Part shown: positions 16,144-23,555 of the stretch, piece after piece
Numbering within the stretch: position 1 is the stretch's first letter
Layout: each line of letters opens with the position of its first letter
NCBI GenBank assembly: GCA_030043495.1
Contig: JASHXO010000043.1
Coordinates: 1-24,589 of the forward strand
Origin: Candidatus Rhabdochlamydia sp.
GTDB lineage: Bacteria; Chlamydiota; Chlamydiia; Chlamydiales; Rhabdochlamydiaceae
Reading direction: 5' to 3'
DNA length: 24,589 bases
Program-made: the position numbers and the translations under genes
The notes under the pieces: generated by a model
Databases searched by the model: none
What the model saw: only the letters and a program-made list of their open reading frames with translations
Told to the model about the DNA's origin: nothing

Positions 16144-16386
16144 CGAGATGCTTTGTCTTCAATCCATAGCAAATTAAATTTTTAAAACTAGCAAGGAGGA
16201 AACGGTTCATTATTTAATAAAATGAATGAATTTACATGATGATTATTAATCATTATTAAATATTTTATGAGAGCATGTTTACAAATTACCACAGTTTGAT
16301 TTTTGATGAATTTTTTTGCAGGTTTTAATACAGCTTCGAAGCACATACTTAAATAAAATAGGGCAAGAAGTGGCTTTAGAAGATGC
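16144..16386. other. AT-rich spacer between fmt and cluster member 4
   Basis: No gene is supported here. The stretch holds several AT-rich inverted repeats, including a perfect 15-base palindrome ATGATTA-T-TAATCAT (16239-16253) and a near-palindrome starting CATTATTTAATAA (16208-16224). The 12-mer CATTATTAAATA at 16251-16262 also occurs at 13966-13977 upstream of member 2. A plus-strand frame over 16316-16660 runs into fmt antisense and is not convincing. Confidence 0.4.
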
Positions 16387-16433
16387 GAAAAAAAAAGAAA
16401 AGCGAAGAAAAGAACATCACGGCTATGGTGATG
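16387..16433 (-). terminator. Terminator of fmt
   Basis: CATCAC (16415-16420) pairs with GTGATG (16428-16433) around a loop containing the fmt stop codon. On the minus strand the stem is followed by a long T-rich tract (TTCTTTTCTTCGCTTTTC then nine Ts, to 16387). The stem is short (6 bp), but the pyrimidine tract makes a Rho-independent terminator likely, ending the lpxC-fabZ-lpxA-fmt transcript. Confidence 0.5.
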
Positions 16434-17370
16434 CGTTTACAGAAACTGGAAGATGGATACCGCGAATACACTCTTCTGCAGACATCGTTTTTTTTCCCTC
16501 TAATTGCACTTCGATCAATCGTAATGCGCCTTGTCCACAGGCAATGATCCAGCCACCTTTCCCAAAGTTTAAGATTTCTCCAGGAACACCAAAGGCATCT
16601 TCTAAAACTTTTGCCTTTTTGATCTTCAATCTTTTGATATCGGGACCTATTTTAATTTGACACCAAGCACCTGGAAATGGGGAAAGAGCTCGAATCTGAT
16701 TATGGATGGATTTTGCTGGTCTTTGCCAGTCGATCTTTTCATCGTCCGGAGTCAATTTAGGAGCTAGAGTTGCTAGAGTGTGGTCTTGAGGAGTTTTCAT
16801 GACATTGCCTTCATCAAATTGGCGAATCACGTCAACGAGTAATTTAATGCTTAAATCGCACAACTTGGGCTCCAATTCTCCGAAAGTCATGTCGTCGGAA
16901 ATAGAAATTGCCTCGATTGCTAAAATGTCTCCAGCATCCATTTGCGGGGACATTTCGATAATGGTAATTCCTGTCTCTTTTTCGCCTTCCATCAAGCTGC
17001 GTTGCATGGGAGCTGCACCTCGAAATTTAGGAAGAAGGGAAGCGTGAATGTTTATGCATCCAAGTTTTGGCACTTCTAAAAGATTCTTTTTGATAATTTC
17101 GCCATAGGCGACGACGACAAAGAGATCTGCATCGAGCGGCTGTAAGATATTTGCGAATTCAGGAGACGAGGCTTTTTCGGGCTGAAAAACAGGAAGATCA
17201 GGCTTAAGCCTGGATGCTATTTCTTTGACAGGCGAAGGCGAAGGTTGCAGGTTGCGGCCTTTAGATCTGTCAGGTCGAGTGACCACCGCTGCGATTTGAT
17301 AACCTCGCTCAATGAGGCTCGATAAAATTTTCGCAGCAAATAATGAAGTTCCAAAAAAAACGATTTTCAC
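16423..17370 (-). CDS. fmt: Methionyl-tRNA formyltransferase
   Basis: Fmt transfers a formyl group from 10-formyl-tetrahydrofolate to initiator Met-tRNA in the cytoplasm. The 315-residue product has the Rossmann-like catalytic domain beginning KIVFFGTSLFAAKIL, the family signature NIHASLLPKFRGAAPMQRS (catalytic Asn107 and His109) and MDAGD with the catalytic Asp145. The C-terminal tRNA-binding OB domain includes IRALSPFPGAWC (about 229-240) and runs to about 310. Length is normal. The start is a GTG at 17370 with only a weak AGG upstream; it lies 26 bases after lpxA. Linkage to lpx genes matches the chlamydial order rather than the def-fmt pair common elsewhere. Confidence 0.97.
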   Translation of the reverse strand: MKIVFFGTSLFAAKILSSLIERGYQIAAVVTRPDRSKGRNLQPSPSPVKEIASRLKPDLPVFQPEKASSPEFANILQPLDADLFVVVAYGEIIKKNLLEVPKLGCINIHASLLPKFRGAAPMQRSLMEGEKETGITIIEMSPQMDAGDILAIEAISISDDMTFGELEPKLCDLSIKLLVDVIRQFDEGNVMKTPQDHTLATLAPKLTPDDEKIDWQRPAKSIHNQIRALSPFPGAWCQIKIGPDIKRLKIKKAKVLEDAFGVPGEILNFGKGGWIIACGQGALRLIEVQLEGKKTMSAEECIRGIHLPVSVNASP

Positions 17371-17396
17371 AAGAGCCTATCTTCAAATTCGAAAAA

Positions 17397-18251
17397 TTAG
17401 ACTTTTTCTTCTAAGAGCTCTTCAAGATCATCAAAATCTTCTTCAGGAAGCGTTTGGGCGGAGATGCCTTGGAAACCAATCAAGCCTCTTTTCGAATTTC
17501 GACAAAAATCAATCCAATGTTTCACGTGAGGATTTGTTCCTACTTCGCTTTCGATGAAATCAAGAGCTTGCGACATACGAAGTCCAGAACGGTATGTGAG
17601 TTTGAATGCTTTGGCAAGTGCCCTTCTGACCTCTAAAGGAAAACCATGTCGTTTTAACCCGACGAGATTTAAACCTCCAAGCTTATAAGGAGAACCCGCG
17701 CCAATCGTATAAGGAGGAACGTCGTGAGTAATCCGGCTGAAACCTCCAACCATTGCATATTGACCGATGCGAGAAAACTGATGCACCGGCGTCATGCCGC
17801 CAATAATGGCAAAATCTTCAACGACAACGTGGCCTGCCAACATTGCATTATTCGCCATGATTACACGATTTCCGATTTCACAATTATGGGCGACATGGCA
17901 ATAGGCCATGATTAAGCAATTATCTCCAATGCTGACAACAGAATTCTCATTGCAAGACGAATTGATTGTTACAAACTCGCGAATTTCGCAATTTTTTCCG
18001 ACGACGACATAAGTCTTTTCGCCTTTGAACTTGAGATCTTGTGTTTTAGTACCAATGCTTGCAGAAGGCCATACTATCGTCCCTGCTCCAATTGTTGTAT
18101 TTCCATCGATATAGGCATGGGATTTGATTACAACATGGTCCTCCAGAGTGACTGTGCCTTTGATCACTGCATAGGCTTCAACGGTCACATTGTTGCCGAT
18201 CTTCGCACCGGGTTCGATAATTGCTGAAGGATGAATATTTGACTGTGACAT
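17397..18251 (-). CDS. lpxA: UDP-N-acetylglucosamine O-acyltransferase LpxA
   Basis: LpxA catalyses the first step of lipid A synthesis, moving a hydroxyacyl or acyl chain from acyl carrier protein to UDP-GlcNAc in the cytosol. The 284-residue product is a left-handed beta-helix of hexapeptide repeats (from [14 protein letters not shown] to about residue 185). The active-site block [11 protein letters not shown] holds His119 and the catalytic His122, followed by [27 protein letters not shown]. Gly170 in MVGGFSR aligns with the E. coli chain-length ruler Gly173, suggesting acceptance of a C14 chain (inference). The C-terminal helical part includes LVGLKRHGF. The last 15 residues are acidic ([13 protein letters not shown]), a small extension. 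The Shine-Dalgarno is weak; the gap to fabZ is 50 bases. Confidence 0.97.
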   Translation of the reverse strand: MSQSNIHPSAIIEPGAKIGNNVTVEAYAVIKGTVTLEDHVVIKSHAYIDGNTTIGAGTIVWPSASIGTKTQDLKFKGEKTYVVVGKNCEIREFVTINSSCNENSVVSIGDNCLIMAYCHVAHNCEIGNRVIMANNAMLAGHVVVEDFAIIGGMTPVHQFSRIGQYAMVGGFSRITHDVPPYTIGAGSPYKLGGLNLVGLKRHGFPLEVRRALAKAFKLTYRSGLRMSQALDFIESEVGTNPHVKHWIDFCRNSKRGLIGFQGISAQTLPEEDFDDLEELLEEKV

Positions 18252-18301
18252 GGATTATCCAATTCTTGAGTGATTATCTTCTGGTTATTTGTTTCCACCA
18301 A

Positions 18302-18769
18302 TTACAACTGTTCTTTATCGACCAATGCAAACCCGATTTCAGCTTCTACTGCCAGTTGTTCGTTGACCATTGCCTTAGCCATGATCCTTCCACCTTTATT
18401 GCTGAGATGCAATCCAGTGGCATGGAGAGTCAAGACATCGCCAGGAACGACAGGTTTTCTAAATTTGGCATTATTAATGTTGAGCAGAACTGCGATTTTC
18501 TCACAGTATCCCTTTTTGTGAACAAGAATTCCTCCCGTCTGTGCCAAGGCTTCTAGAATAAGTACGCCAGGCATAATTGGCACGCCTGGAAAATGACCCT
18601 GGAAAAATTGTTCGTTCACCGTGACATTTTTTTGTCCGATGATGACGTTCTCCTCGAGATTCAGATAAATGATCCGGTCAACGAGTAAAAAAGGATAGCG
18701 GTGAGGTAAAATTTTGGTAATTTCCTTCACATTTAAAAGGATCGGTTGACTGAAAATTGCGGTGCCCAT
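18302..18769 (-). CDS. fabZ: 3-hydroxyacyl-[acyl-carrier-protein] dehydratase FabZ
   Basis: FabZ dehydrates 3-hydroxyacyl-ACP in type II fatty acid synthesis, competing with LpxA for hydroxyacyl chains. The 155-residue hot-dog-fold protein has ILPHRYPFLLVDRI (about 20-33), the active-site histidine in FQGHFPGVPIMPGVL and the glutamate in LEALAQTGG. The ATG at 18769 is preferred: it overlaps the lpxC stop as TGATG, with GGAG 8 bases upstream. A GTG one codon earlier (18772) is also possible. Grouping with lpxC and lpxA suggests coordinated supply of acyl chains to lipid A and phospholipids. Confidence 0.97.
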   Translation of the reverse strand: MGTAIFSQPILLNVKEITKILPHRYPFLLVDRIIYLNLEENVIIGQKNVTVNEQFFQGHFPGVPIMPGVLILEALAQTGGILVHKKGYCEKIAVLLNINNAKFRKPVVPGDVLTLHATGLHLSNKGGRIMAKAMVNEQLAVEAEIGFALVDKEQL

Positions 18770-19668
18770 CACGAATTCTCCATTTTAATGTGATTAAACA
18801 ACTCTTTAGCAAATGCATTATTGGAGGCGTGGCCAGAACGCACTGCGACCACATGAGCCAGAAATGGCGGGACTAGTGACAGATCGCCGATCAGATCTAA
18901 GATCTTATGTCGGACCATCTCATCAGGATAGCGCAAACCATCTGGATTGACAACCGCATCTTCTTTGATGATGATCGCGTTGTCTAAACTTCCTCCTTTG
19001 ATGAGTCCTTTCTCTATCATAGGTGCTATTTCTTCATAAATAGAAAAAGTTCGACACGACGCAATCTCATTTTTAAAGTCTTCTTGGTCGAGAACAAATG
19101 TATAAAACTGGGTACCAATCGTAGTAGAATGGGGATAATGTAATGTATAACTAATGCGATATTCTTCAGAAGGAAGAGCGATAAGGTGAATGTCCCCTTT
19201 AGACCAGAACATCGGCGTTTTAAGCCAGAAAACTTTTTTTTCAGCATCTAATTCGCAAATCCCTGCTTCCTCAAGCATGGCGACAAAATGTAATGAACTT
19301 CCATCAAAAATGGGAACTTCATAACTAGAAATTTCAATCAAAACATTGTCGATGCTATAAGCGCGCAGAGCGGCGAGCAGATGCTCAACGGTTTGAACAA
19401 AATCCTTACCATTGCCAATAACTGTACAGCGTGGAGTCCCTTGAACACATTCAGAACGGGCGGGAAGAAGAGGACGATGAGGAAGATCGATGCGTTGAAA
19501 GATGATCCCAGTGTTTGCTCCTGCAGGACATAAACGTATAGAAACTTTTTCACCATTAAAAAGCCCAATTCCCATTGCAGAAACGCTGCGCTGCAATGTT
19601 CGCTGTTTTATAGGTGACAGAGCGACCCGGCATTCTTTTAAAGCCGAAAGTTCACACGGGAATGACAA
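18769..19668 (-). CDS. lpxC: UDP-3-O-acyl-N-acetylglucosamine deacetylase LpxC
   Basis: LpxC is the zinc-dependent deacetylase that commits the pathway to lipid A. Zinc ligands are visible: His in TVEHLLAAL (His96 from the start used here), His254 in VRHKILDLIGD with Asp258, and the catalytic His280 in RSGHASN. Other landmarks are CRTFSIYEE and KGGSLDNAI. No ATG precedes the conserved KQRTLQRSVS start of the domain. A TTG at 19668 is chosen because GAGG (19675-19678) lies 6 bases upstream, giving 299 residues; a TTG at 19680 is the longer option. Either way about 20 residues precede the domain, more than the C. trachomatis protein has as I recall. It overlaps fabZ by one base. Confidence 0.95.
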   Translation of the reverse strand: MSFPCELSALKECRVALSPIKQRTLQRSVSAMGIGLFNGEKVSIRLCPAGANTGIIFQRIDLPHRPLLPARSECVQGTPRCTVIGNGKDFVQTVEHLLAALRAYSIDNVLIEISSYEVPIFDGSSLHFVAMLEEAGICELDAEKKVFWLKTPMFWSKGDIHLIALPSEEYRISYTLHYPHSTTIGTQFYTFVLDQEDFKNEIASCRTFSIYEEIAPMIEKGLIKGGSLDNAIIIKEDAVVNPDGLRYPDEMVRHKILDLIGDLSLVPPFLAHVVAVRSGHASNNAFAKELFNHIKMENS

Positions 19669-19723
19669 TAGAAACCTCAAGGTTCTAATGGAAAGACATC
19701 TTTCCTCATTCTTAATCGTAAAG

Positions 19724-19753
19724 AAAATACCTAAAATCGAGGTTTTAATTCAA
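19724..19753 (-). promoter_or_regulatory. Candidate promoter of lpxC-fabZ-lpxA-fmt
   Basis: Minus-strand TTGAAT (19748-19753) and TATTTT (19724-19729) are separated by 18 bases. Transcription would start near 19717, about 50 bases before the TTG at 19668. The hexamers are moderate matches to the housekeeping pattern. Confidence 0.35.
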
Positions 19754-19800
19754 GTCGAACTTCAGAGCCTGGGCAAAGAAAGTCAATGTCATGAGCGATC

Positions 19801-19885
19801 CTAGTGCTCTGTCAATAAAGTTTTTAAGGTTTCGGCTACATCAAAGCTCCGGGGTTAAAGATCGTAAAGCTAACTGTATTGAATT
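19801..19885. repeat. Half copy of the MITE-like repeat
   Basis: This 85-base stretch matches the left arm and centre of the 14115-14283 element. It begins with the same CTAGTGCTCTGT, has GGTTTCGGCTACATCAAAGC and GGGGTTAAAGATCGTAAAGC blocks and ends in CTGTATTGAATT at the palindrome centre. Scattered substitutions and one missing base separate the two. After 19885 the similarity stops; TATACAGCATTAACATTTTAACC at about 19912-19934 could be a decayed fragment of the other arm. It lies between lnt and lpxC and encodes nothing. Confidence 0.7.
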
Positions 19886-20021
19886 GCAAAGACTATGGGA
19901 ACTTAAAAAAGTATACAGCATTAACATTTTAACCTCAAATCGTTGCAGCAGCGTGATTTAGCTTCCGAATTGATCAGATTTGTGATTTTTTTCCAAGGAT
20001 TAGTCGCAGTTACATTGAATC
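19886..20021. other. Spacer after lnt
   Basis: Together with the half repeat and the lpxC promoter this completes a 350-base gap between lnt and lpxC. No gene and no convincing terminator hairpin for lnt is seen. A T-run reads on the plus strand at 19986-19992. Confidence 0.3.
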
Positions 20022-21722
20022 TCAATTGGAAAACACATTAGTAAAAGAGCATGGAGAAGCAATACTTGATAAGCTCCTCCTCCAATTGTGAAGAAAAAAA
20101 ATGAAACAAATCCCGATGATTCCTCCTTCCCCCCAAAAGGAGAACAATGTCGGGAAATGGAAAGCTGTGAAATAATAATTTAAAACTCCTGCTCGCTCGC
20201 TATCACCTGCAGCATCTTCAAACCTTGCGAGCAGCTGGCCAAAGCAGTCGATGACTGCTGTGACGCCAGAATTGCAGGAGCGGATCAGAGGAATGCCGTT
20301 TTCCACCGCTCTTAAGCGCGAGTGGTAAAGATGCTGTTCATGCAGACTCGACTTGGGATAATAGTTATCATTGGTGATATTGACAAATAGCTCAGCCCCT
20401 TTGGCACGTCCGTTGCGCATCATCTCAGAAAACGTTTCTTCATAGCAAATCGAAGGGCTAAAAAGAACTTTATCGCCAAAAATTTTTGTTTCTTCACCAT
20501 GTGAGAAAAAATCGTAAATCCCATAACTCTTTGTGAGAGGTTTCAAAAAATCAAACGGGAGATATTCAGCTAACGGGAGCAAAATTTGCTTATCGTATCT
20601 CTGGAACAAAAGACTATTCGGCTTGAAATAAAAAGCAGAATTGAAGTTTTTATTTAGAGCTCGATCAGCATGGTCTAAGCCAGCGACAACTTCAGCGTCG
20701 TAAAGATTAGCAAGAGCTTGGCACCAAAAAAGATTTGAGACACACCAAATCTTCTGTCCGTGATAAAAATGTTGTTCAGCAAAAGGAACGCGGAGTGGAG
20801 GAAACTTTCTTTCTGATTCGGGCCCAAATGTTGCGATCAATGCTTCCCTTGCTTTGACATAAGGGTAACCGCTCAAATCTGACGGCATTGGGACAGCAGC
20901 TTCTGGCAATACGATCAAGTCCCAATGACTTTTTTGTTTTTCTTTAAGAAAGTGAAGTATGCTCTCCCATTGTTCTAAAGGGGTAACGAATTCTTTCATT
21001 CGGTCGAAATGTGGAGTTTTTTCCGAAGGCAGAAGATCTGTTTGGATAAGGGCGACGTCTAGAGTTCTTTTTTCATTCCGGTTTGCATACTGATGAAAGT
21101 TGAGTTGCATGACGCCGAAAAGATAAGGAATGCTAACAAAAATTAGCCAATAAGCCGTTTGCCTACTTCTCATCCTCGATCGCAAAGCATTGAGGCCGAT
21201 TAGATTGGTCAACATCACCCAAAACGACAAACCTAAGATCCCAAAGAAACTCGCAAACTGAAGCGATGGGATGAAAGAGGTCAATGCCAGTCCAATGGGA
21301 TTCCAAGAAAATCCGCACATGATCAATAAGCGCGCCCATTCCATTAACGCCCAAAGGGAAGCGCAGAATAGCACTTTTCGAATCGATAATTTTTCTTCAT
21401 TGAGAACGAAAAACGTCAATAGGCCAAATTGACAACCTAGCCAAAGCGAAATCAGAGAGTAGATGAACAGAATGTAATACCCTTGAAACTCGATTGAGGT
21501 CATCCATGAGAGCTGGATCAGCTGAACCGTTGTGAACCAAATTACTCCTACAAGAATTTTTTTCAGATGGGAAACTAATGGAGAAATGCACAAAAAAAAT
21601 AAAGAATAACCAATGACAGCGGCCACAGCGCCAAGCCAACCTATGCGTGCAGGCTGACCTAAGGCGACGATGCAAAGACTTAAAAAAAACTTAAAATGGT
21701 TAGCCTTAACCCTCTTGAACAT
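20022..21722 (-). CDS. lnt: Apolipoprotein N-acyltransferase
   Basis: Lnt adds the third acyl chain to outer-membrane lipoproteins at the periplasmic face of the inner membrane. The 566-residue product has an N-terminal membrane domain of several helices (about 10-205) and a nitrilase-like periplasmic domain (about 222-515), then a last helix (about 532-545). The catalytic triad is visible: Glu274 in VLPEAAVP, Lys378 in YDKQILLPLAEYLPF and Cys426 in SICYEETF. VNITNDNYYPKSSLHEQH and ENGIPLIRSCNSG are also family signatures. It is longer than the E. coli protein, partly because of an insertion around 281-330. The start overlaps the preceding gene by 17 bases and lacks a good Shine-Dalgarno, suggesting coupling. 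Confidence 0.96.
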   Translation of the reverse strand: MFKRVKANHFKFFLSLCIVALGQPARIGWLGAVAAVIGYSLFFLCISPLVSHLKKILVGVIWFTTVQLIQLSWMTSIEFQGYYILFIYSLISLWLGCQFGLLTFFVLNEEKLSIRKVLFCASLWALMEWARLLIMCGFSWNPIGLALTSFIPSLQFASFFGILGLSFWVMLTNLIGLNALRSRMRSRQTAYWLIFVSIPYLFGVMQLNFHQYANRNEKRTLDVALIQTDLLPSEKTPHFDRMKEFVTPLEQWESILHFLKEKQKSHWDLIVLPEAAVPMPSDLSGYPYVKAREALIATFGPESERKFPPLRVPFAEQHFYHGQKIWCVSNLFWCQALANLYDAEVVAGLDHADRALNKNFNSAFYFKPNSLLFQRYDKQILLPLAEYLPFDFLKPLTKSYGIYDFFSHGEETKIFGDKVLFSPSICYEETFSEMMRNGRAKGAELFVNITNDNYYPKSSLHEQHLYHSRLRAVENGIPLIRSCNSGVTAVIDCFGQLLARFEDAAGDSERAGVLNYYFTAFHFPTLFSFWGEGGIIGICFIFFLHNWRRSLSSIASPCSFTNVFSN

Positions 21723-22176
21723 GGCTTTTTTCAGTTTTGCGACTTTTGCCCAAGGCTAAAACAACAAGTAGTCCACCGAGGATGCTCACGTTTTTCATGA
21801 AATTGACCATCTGCATTTCCCTGTCAGCTCCTTGAAGCTCCCAAAAATGACAAAAGGCTATCGTGGCCGGAATCAAAAAAAGGATCAGGAGCAAAGCGCC
21901 AAGCCGAACCCAAAGCCCCAAAAAGACCAATAGGCCACCAACGATCTCGAAAATCACACCAATTAAAAGTAGAAGGAAAACATTCGCCAGCCCAAATTCG
22001 ATCGCACTCTGAAGAGCAGGATTTCCTACGCTAGTGGCCAGCCAATTTGTCAGCCCCTGTGTGTAATACTGCACTGTGCTTTGCCAACCCAAAATTTGGG
22101 TTACTCCTGAAGCGATAAAAATAATACTGAGCAATGCGCGACCCAAAAAGGCAACTAGAGATTGGATCAAGTTCAT
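21706..22176 (-). CDS. DoxX-family inner-membrane protein
   Basis: The 156-residue product is a four-helix membrane protein with the DoxX pattern: LGRALLSIIFIASGVTQIL at the N-terminus, a second helix at about 60-90 with EIVGGLLVFLGLWVRLGALLL, and LGGLLVVLALGKSR at the end. Members of this family are small quinone- or redox-linked membrane proteins of mostly undefined function, so none is assigned here. GAGGA stands 6 bases before the ATG. It overlaps lnt by 17 bases and probably leads that transcript. Confidence 0.85.
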   Translation of the reverse strand: MNLIQSLVAFLGRALLSIIFIASGVTQILGWQSTVQYYTQGLTNWLATSVGNPALQSAIEFGLANVFLLLLIGVIFEIVGGLLVFLGLWVRLGALLLILFLIPATIAFCHFWELQGADREMQMVNFMKNVSILGGLLVVLALGKSRKTEKSHVQEG

Positions 22177-22245
22177 AAATTTTCCTCGTAGATTAACGTG
22201 GTCACTCTAAGAGACGTTCTCTGAATTTGAATAATTTGATTTTTG

Positions 22246-22274
22246 AATATATAAAAAGGGGTTATCCAAGTCAC
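22246..22274 (-). promoter_or_regulatory. Candidate promoter of doxX-like gene and lnt
   Basis: On the minus strand GTGACT (22269-22274) and TATATT (22246-22251) are 17 bases apart, with a start expected near 22240. The leader of about 64 bases contains the small hairpin AGAGA-CGT-TCTCT (22210-22222). The rest of the divergent spacer (22177-22393) is AT-rich; no equally good promoter was found for the plus-strand gene at 22394. Confidence 0.4.
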
Positions 22275-22393
22275 GGACTTTTTTTAAAGCATGAATTTTA
22301 AACAAGTTTCATCTATATTAAAAACACAAATTGTTCTAAATAACAAAAAAAATAAGAAATCCCAATAATATTTTCCAATTAAAAAGCAGCAAT

Positions 22394-23527
22394 ATGCGCA
22401 GGCCTTTTCGTGAATATCATCTATTGCAAATTCTCAGCTCTTTTGAAGAGCAATCGCTACCCCTCGATATTTTTTTGCGTAACTATTTTCGTGCCCATAC
22501 CGCTATCGGTTCAAAGGATAGAAAAGAGATCTGTGAAACAATTTACGGGATCATCCGCTGGAGAGGTCTCCTCGATCATATCTCTGAAAAACCGCTTTCT
22601 TGGGAAAACCGTTTCCGCGCTTTTACCAAGTTTTCTCAAAATGATGATTGCGATCCCGCGCTTCCTGCCCACATTCGCGTCAGCTTTCCCAAACCCTTCT
22701 ATCAACTCCTAACCGACAGTTTTGGAGAGGAAAAAGCATTTCAATTTTGTCTTTCCTGCAATGAACCTGCTCCCACAACAGTCCGCGTCAACCTGTTGAA
22801 AACGACTCGAAATGCGCTCCTTGAAAGTTGGCAAAACCGCTATAAAGTGTCACCCTGCAGGCACTCCCCAGTTGGCATTCGCTTTGAAGAGAAAATTAAT
22901 TTTTTCGGGATGGAAGAATTCAAAAAAGGTGATTTTGAAATCCAGGATGAAGCAAGCCAGCTGATTGCAGAGCTTGTCGCAATTGAGCCTGGAATGCGTT
23001 TTTTAGACTATTGTGCTGGATCGGGCGGAAAATCTCTTGCTGTTGCGCCCCGGCTTGGCGGACGCGGTCAACTTTTCTTGCATGATGTTCGCCTTCAAGT
23101 TCTTCTCGAAGCAAGAAAACGGCTCAAAAGGGCAGGCATTCAAAATGCACAGCCACTTCCTCCTGATTCTCCCAATAAGCGGCTGTTAAAATTGAAAATG
23201 GACTGGGTACTTGTCGATGCGCCTTGTACCGGCACCGGCACACTCCGCCGCAATCCTGATATGAAATGGAAGTTTGACAATCAAACTTTGCAGAGGATCA
23301 TTCAGGAACAAAGACAAATCTTTGACGACGCACTTACCTATCTCAAGCCTGGCGGGCATATCGTCTATGCCACTTGCAGTGTCCTTCCTCAAGAAAATCA
23401 GCATCAAGCTGCATATTTTCTCGAACAATACTCTCTTGAACAAGCCGGTGAAACTTTTGCTTCCTTTCCCACGACTGGCGAAATGGACGGATTCTTCGGC
23501 ATTGTTTTTAAAAAAAAGAAGGATTAA
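22394..23527 (+). CDS. RsmB/NSUN-family RNA (cytosine-5)-methyltransferase
   Basis: This is an S-adenosylmethionine-dependent m5C methyltransferase, most likely acting on 16S rRNA. The 377-residue product has an N-terminal NusB/RsmB-like helical region (about 1-110), the FEIQDEASQL entry to the catalytic domain (181-190), the SAM-binding FLDYCAGSGGKS (about 203-214), the active-site DAPCTGTGTLRRNPD (Cys278) and the second conserved cysteine in YATCSVLPQEN (Cys328). Compared with full RsmB it is somewhat short, so which rRNA base it modifies is open. It starts the plus-strand pair, divergent from the doxX-lnt genes, with only a weak ribosome-binding site. Confidence 0.92.
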   Translation: MRRPFREYHLLQILSSFEEQSLPLDIFLRNYFRAHTAIGSKDRKEICETIYGIIRWRGLLDHISEKPLSWENRFRAFTKFSQNDDCDPALPAHIRVSFPKPFYQLLTDSFGEEKAFQFCLSCNEPAPTTVRVNLLKTTRNALLESWQNRYKVSPCRHSPVGIRFEEKINFFGMEEFKKGDFEIQDEASQLIAELVAIEPGMRFLDYCAGSGGKSLAVAPRLGGRGQLFLHDVRLQVLLEARKRLKRAGIQNAQPLPPDSPNKRLLKLKMDWVLVDAPCTGTGTLRRNPDMKWKFDNQTLQRIIQEQRQIFDDALTYLKPGGHIVYATCSVLPQENQHQAAYFLEQYSLEQAGETFASFPTTGEMDGFFGIVFKKKKD

Positions 23528-23555
23528 ATTTTATTCATCTCTATCGATATTACAC

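Noticed and set aside
16316..16660. A 114-codon plus-strand frame
   Set aside because: Most of it is antisense to fmt and the rest covers the fmt terminator's T-rich tract read backwards.
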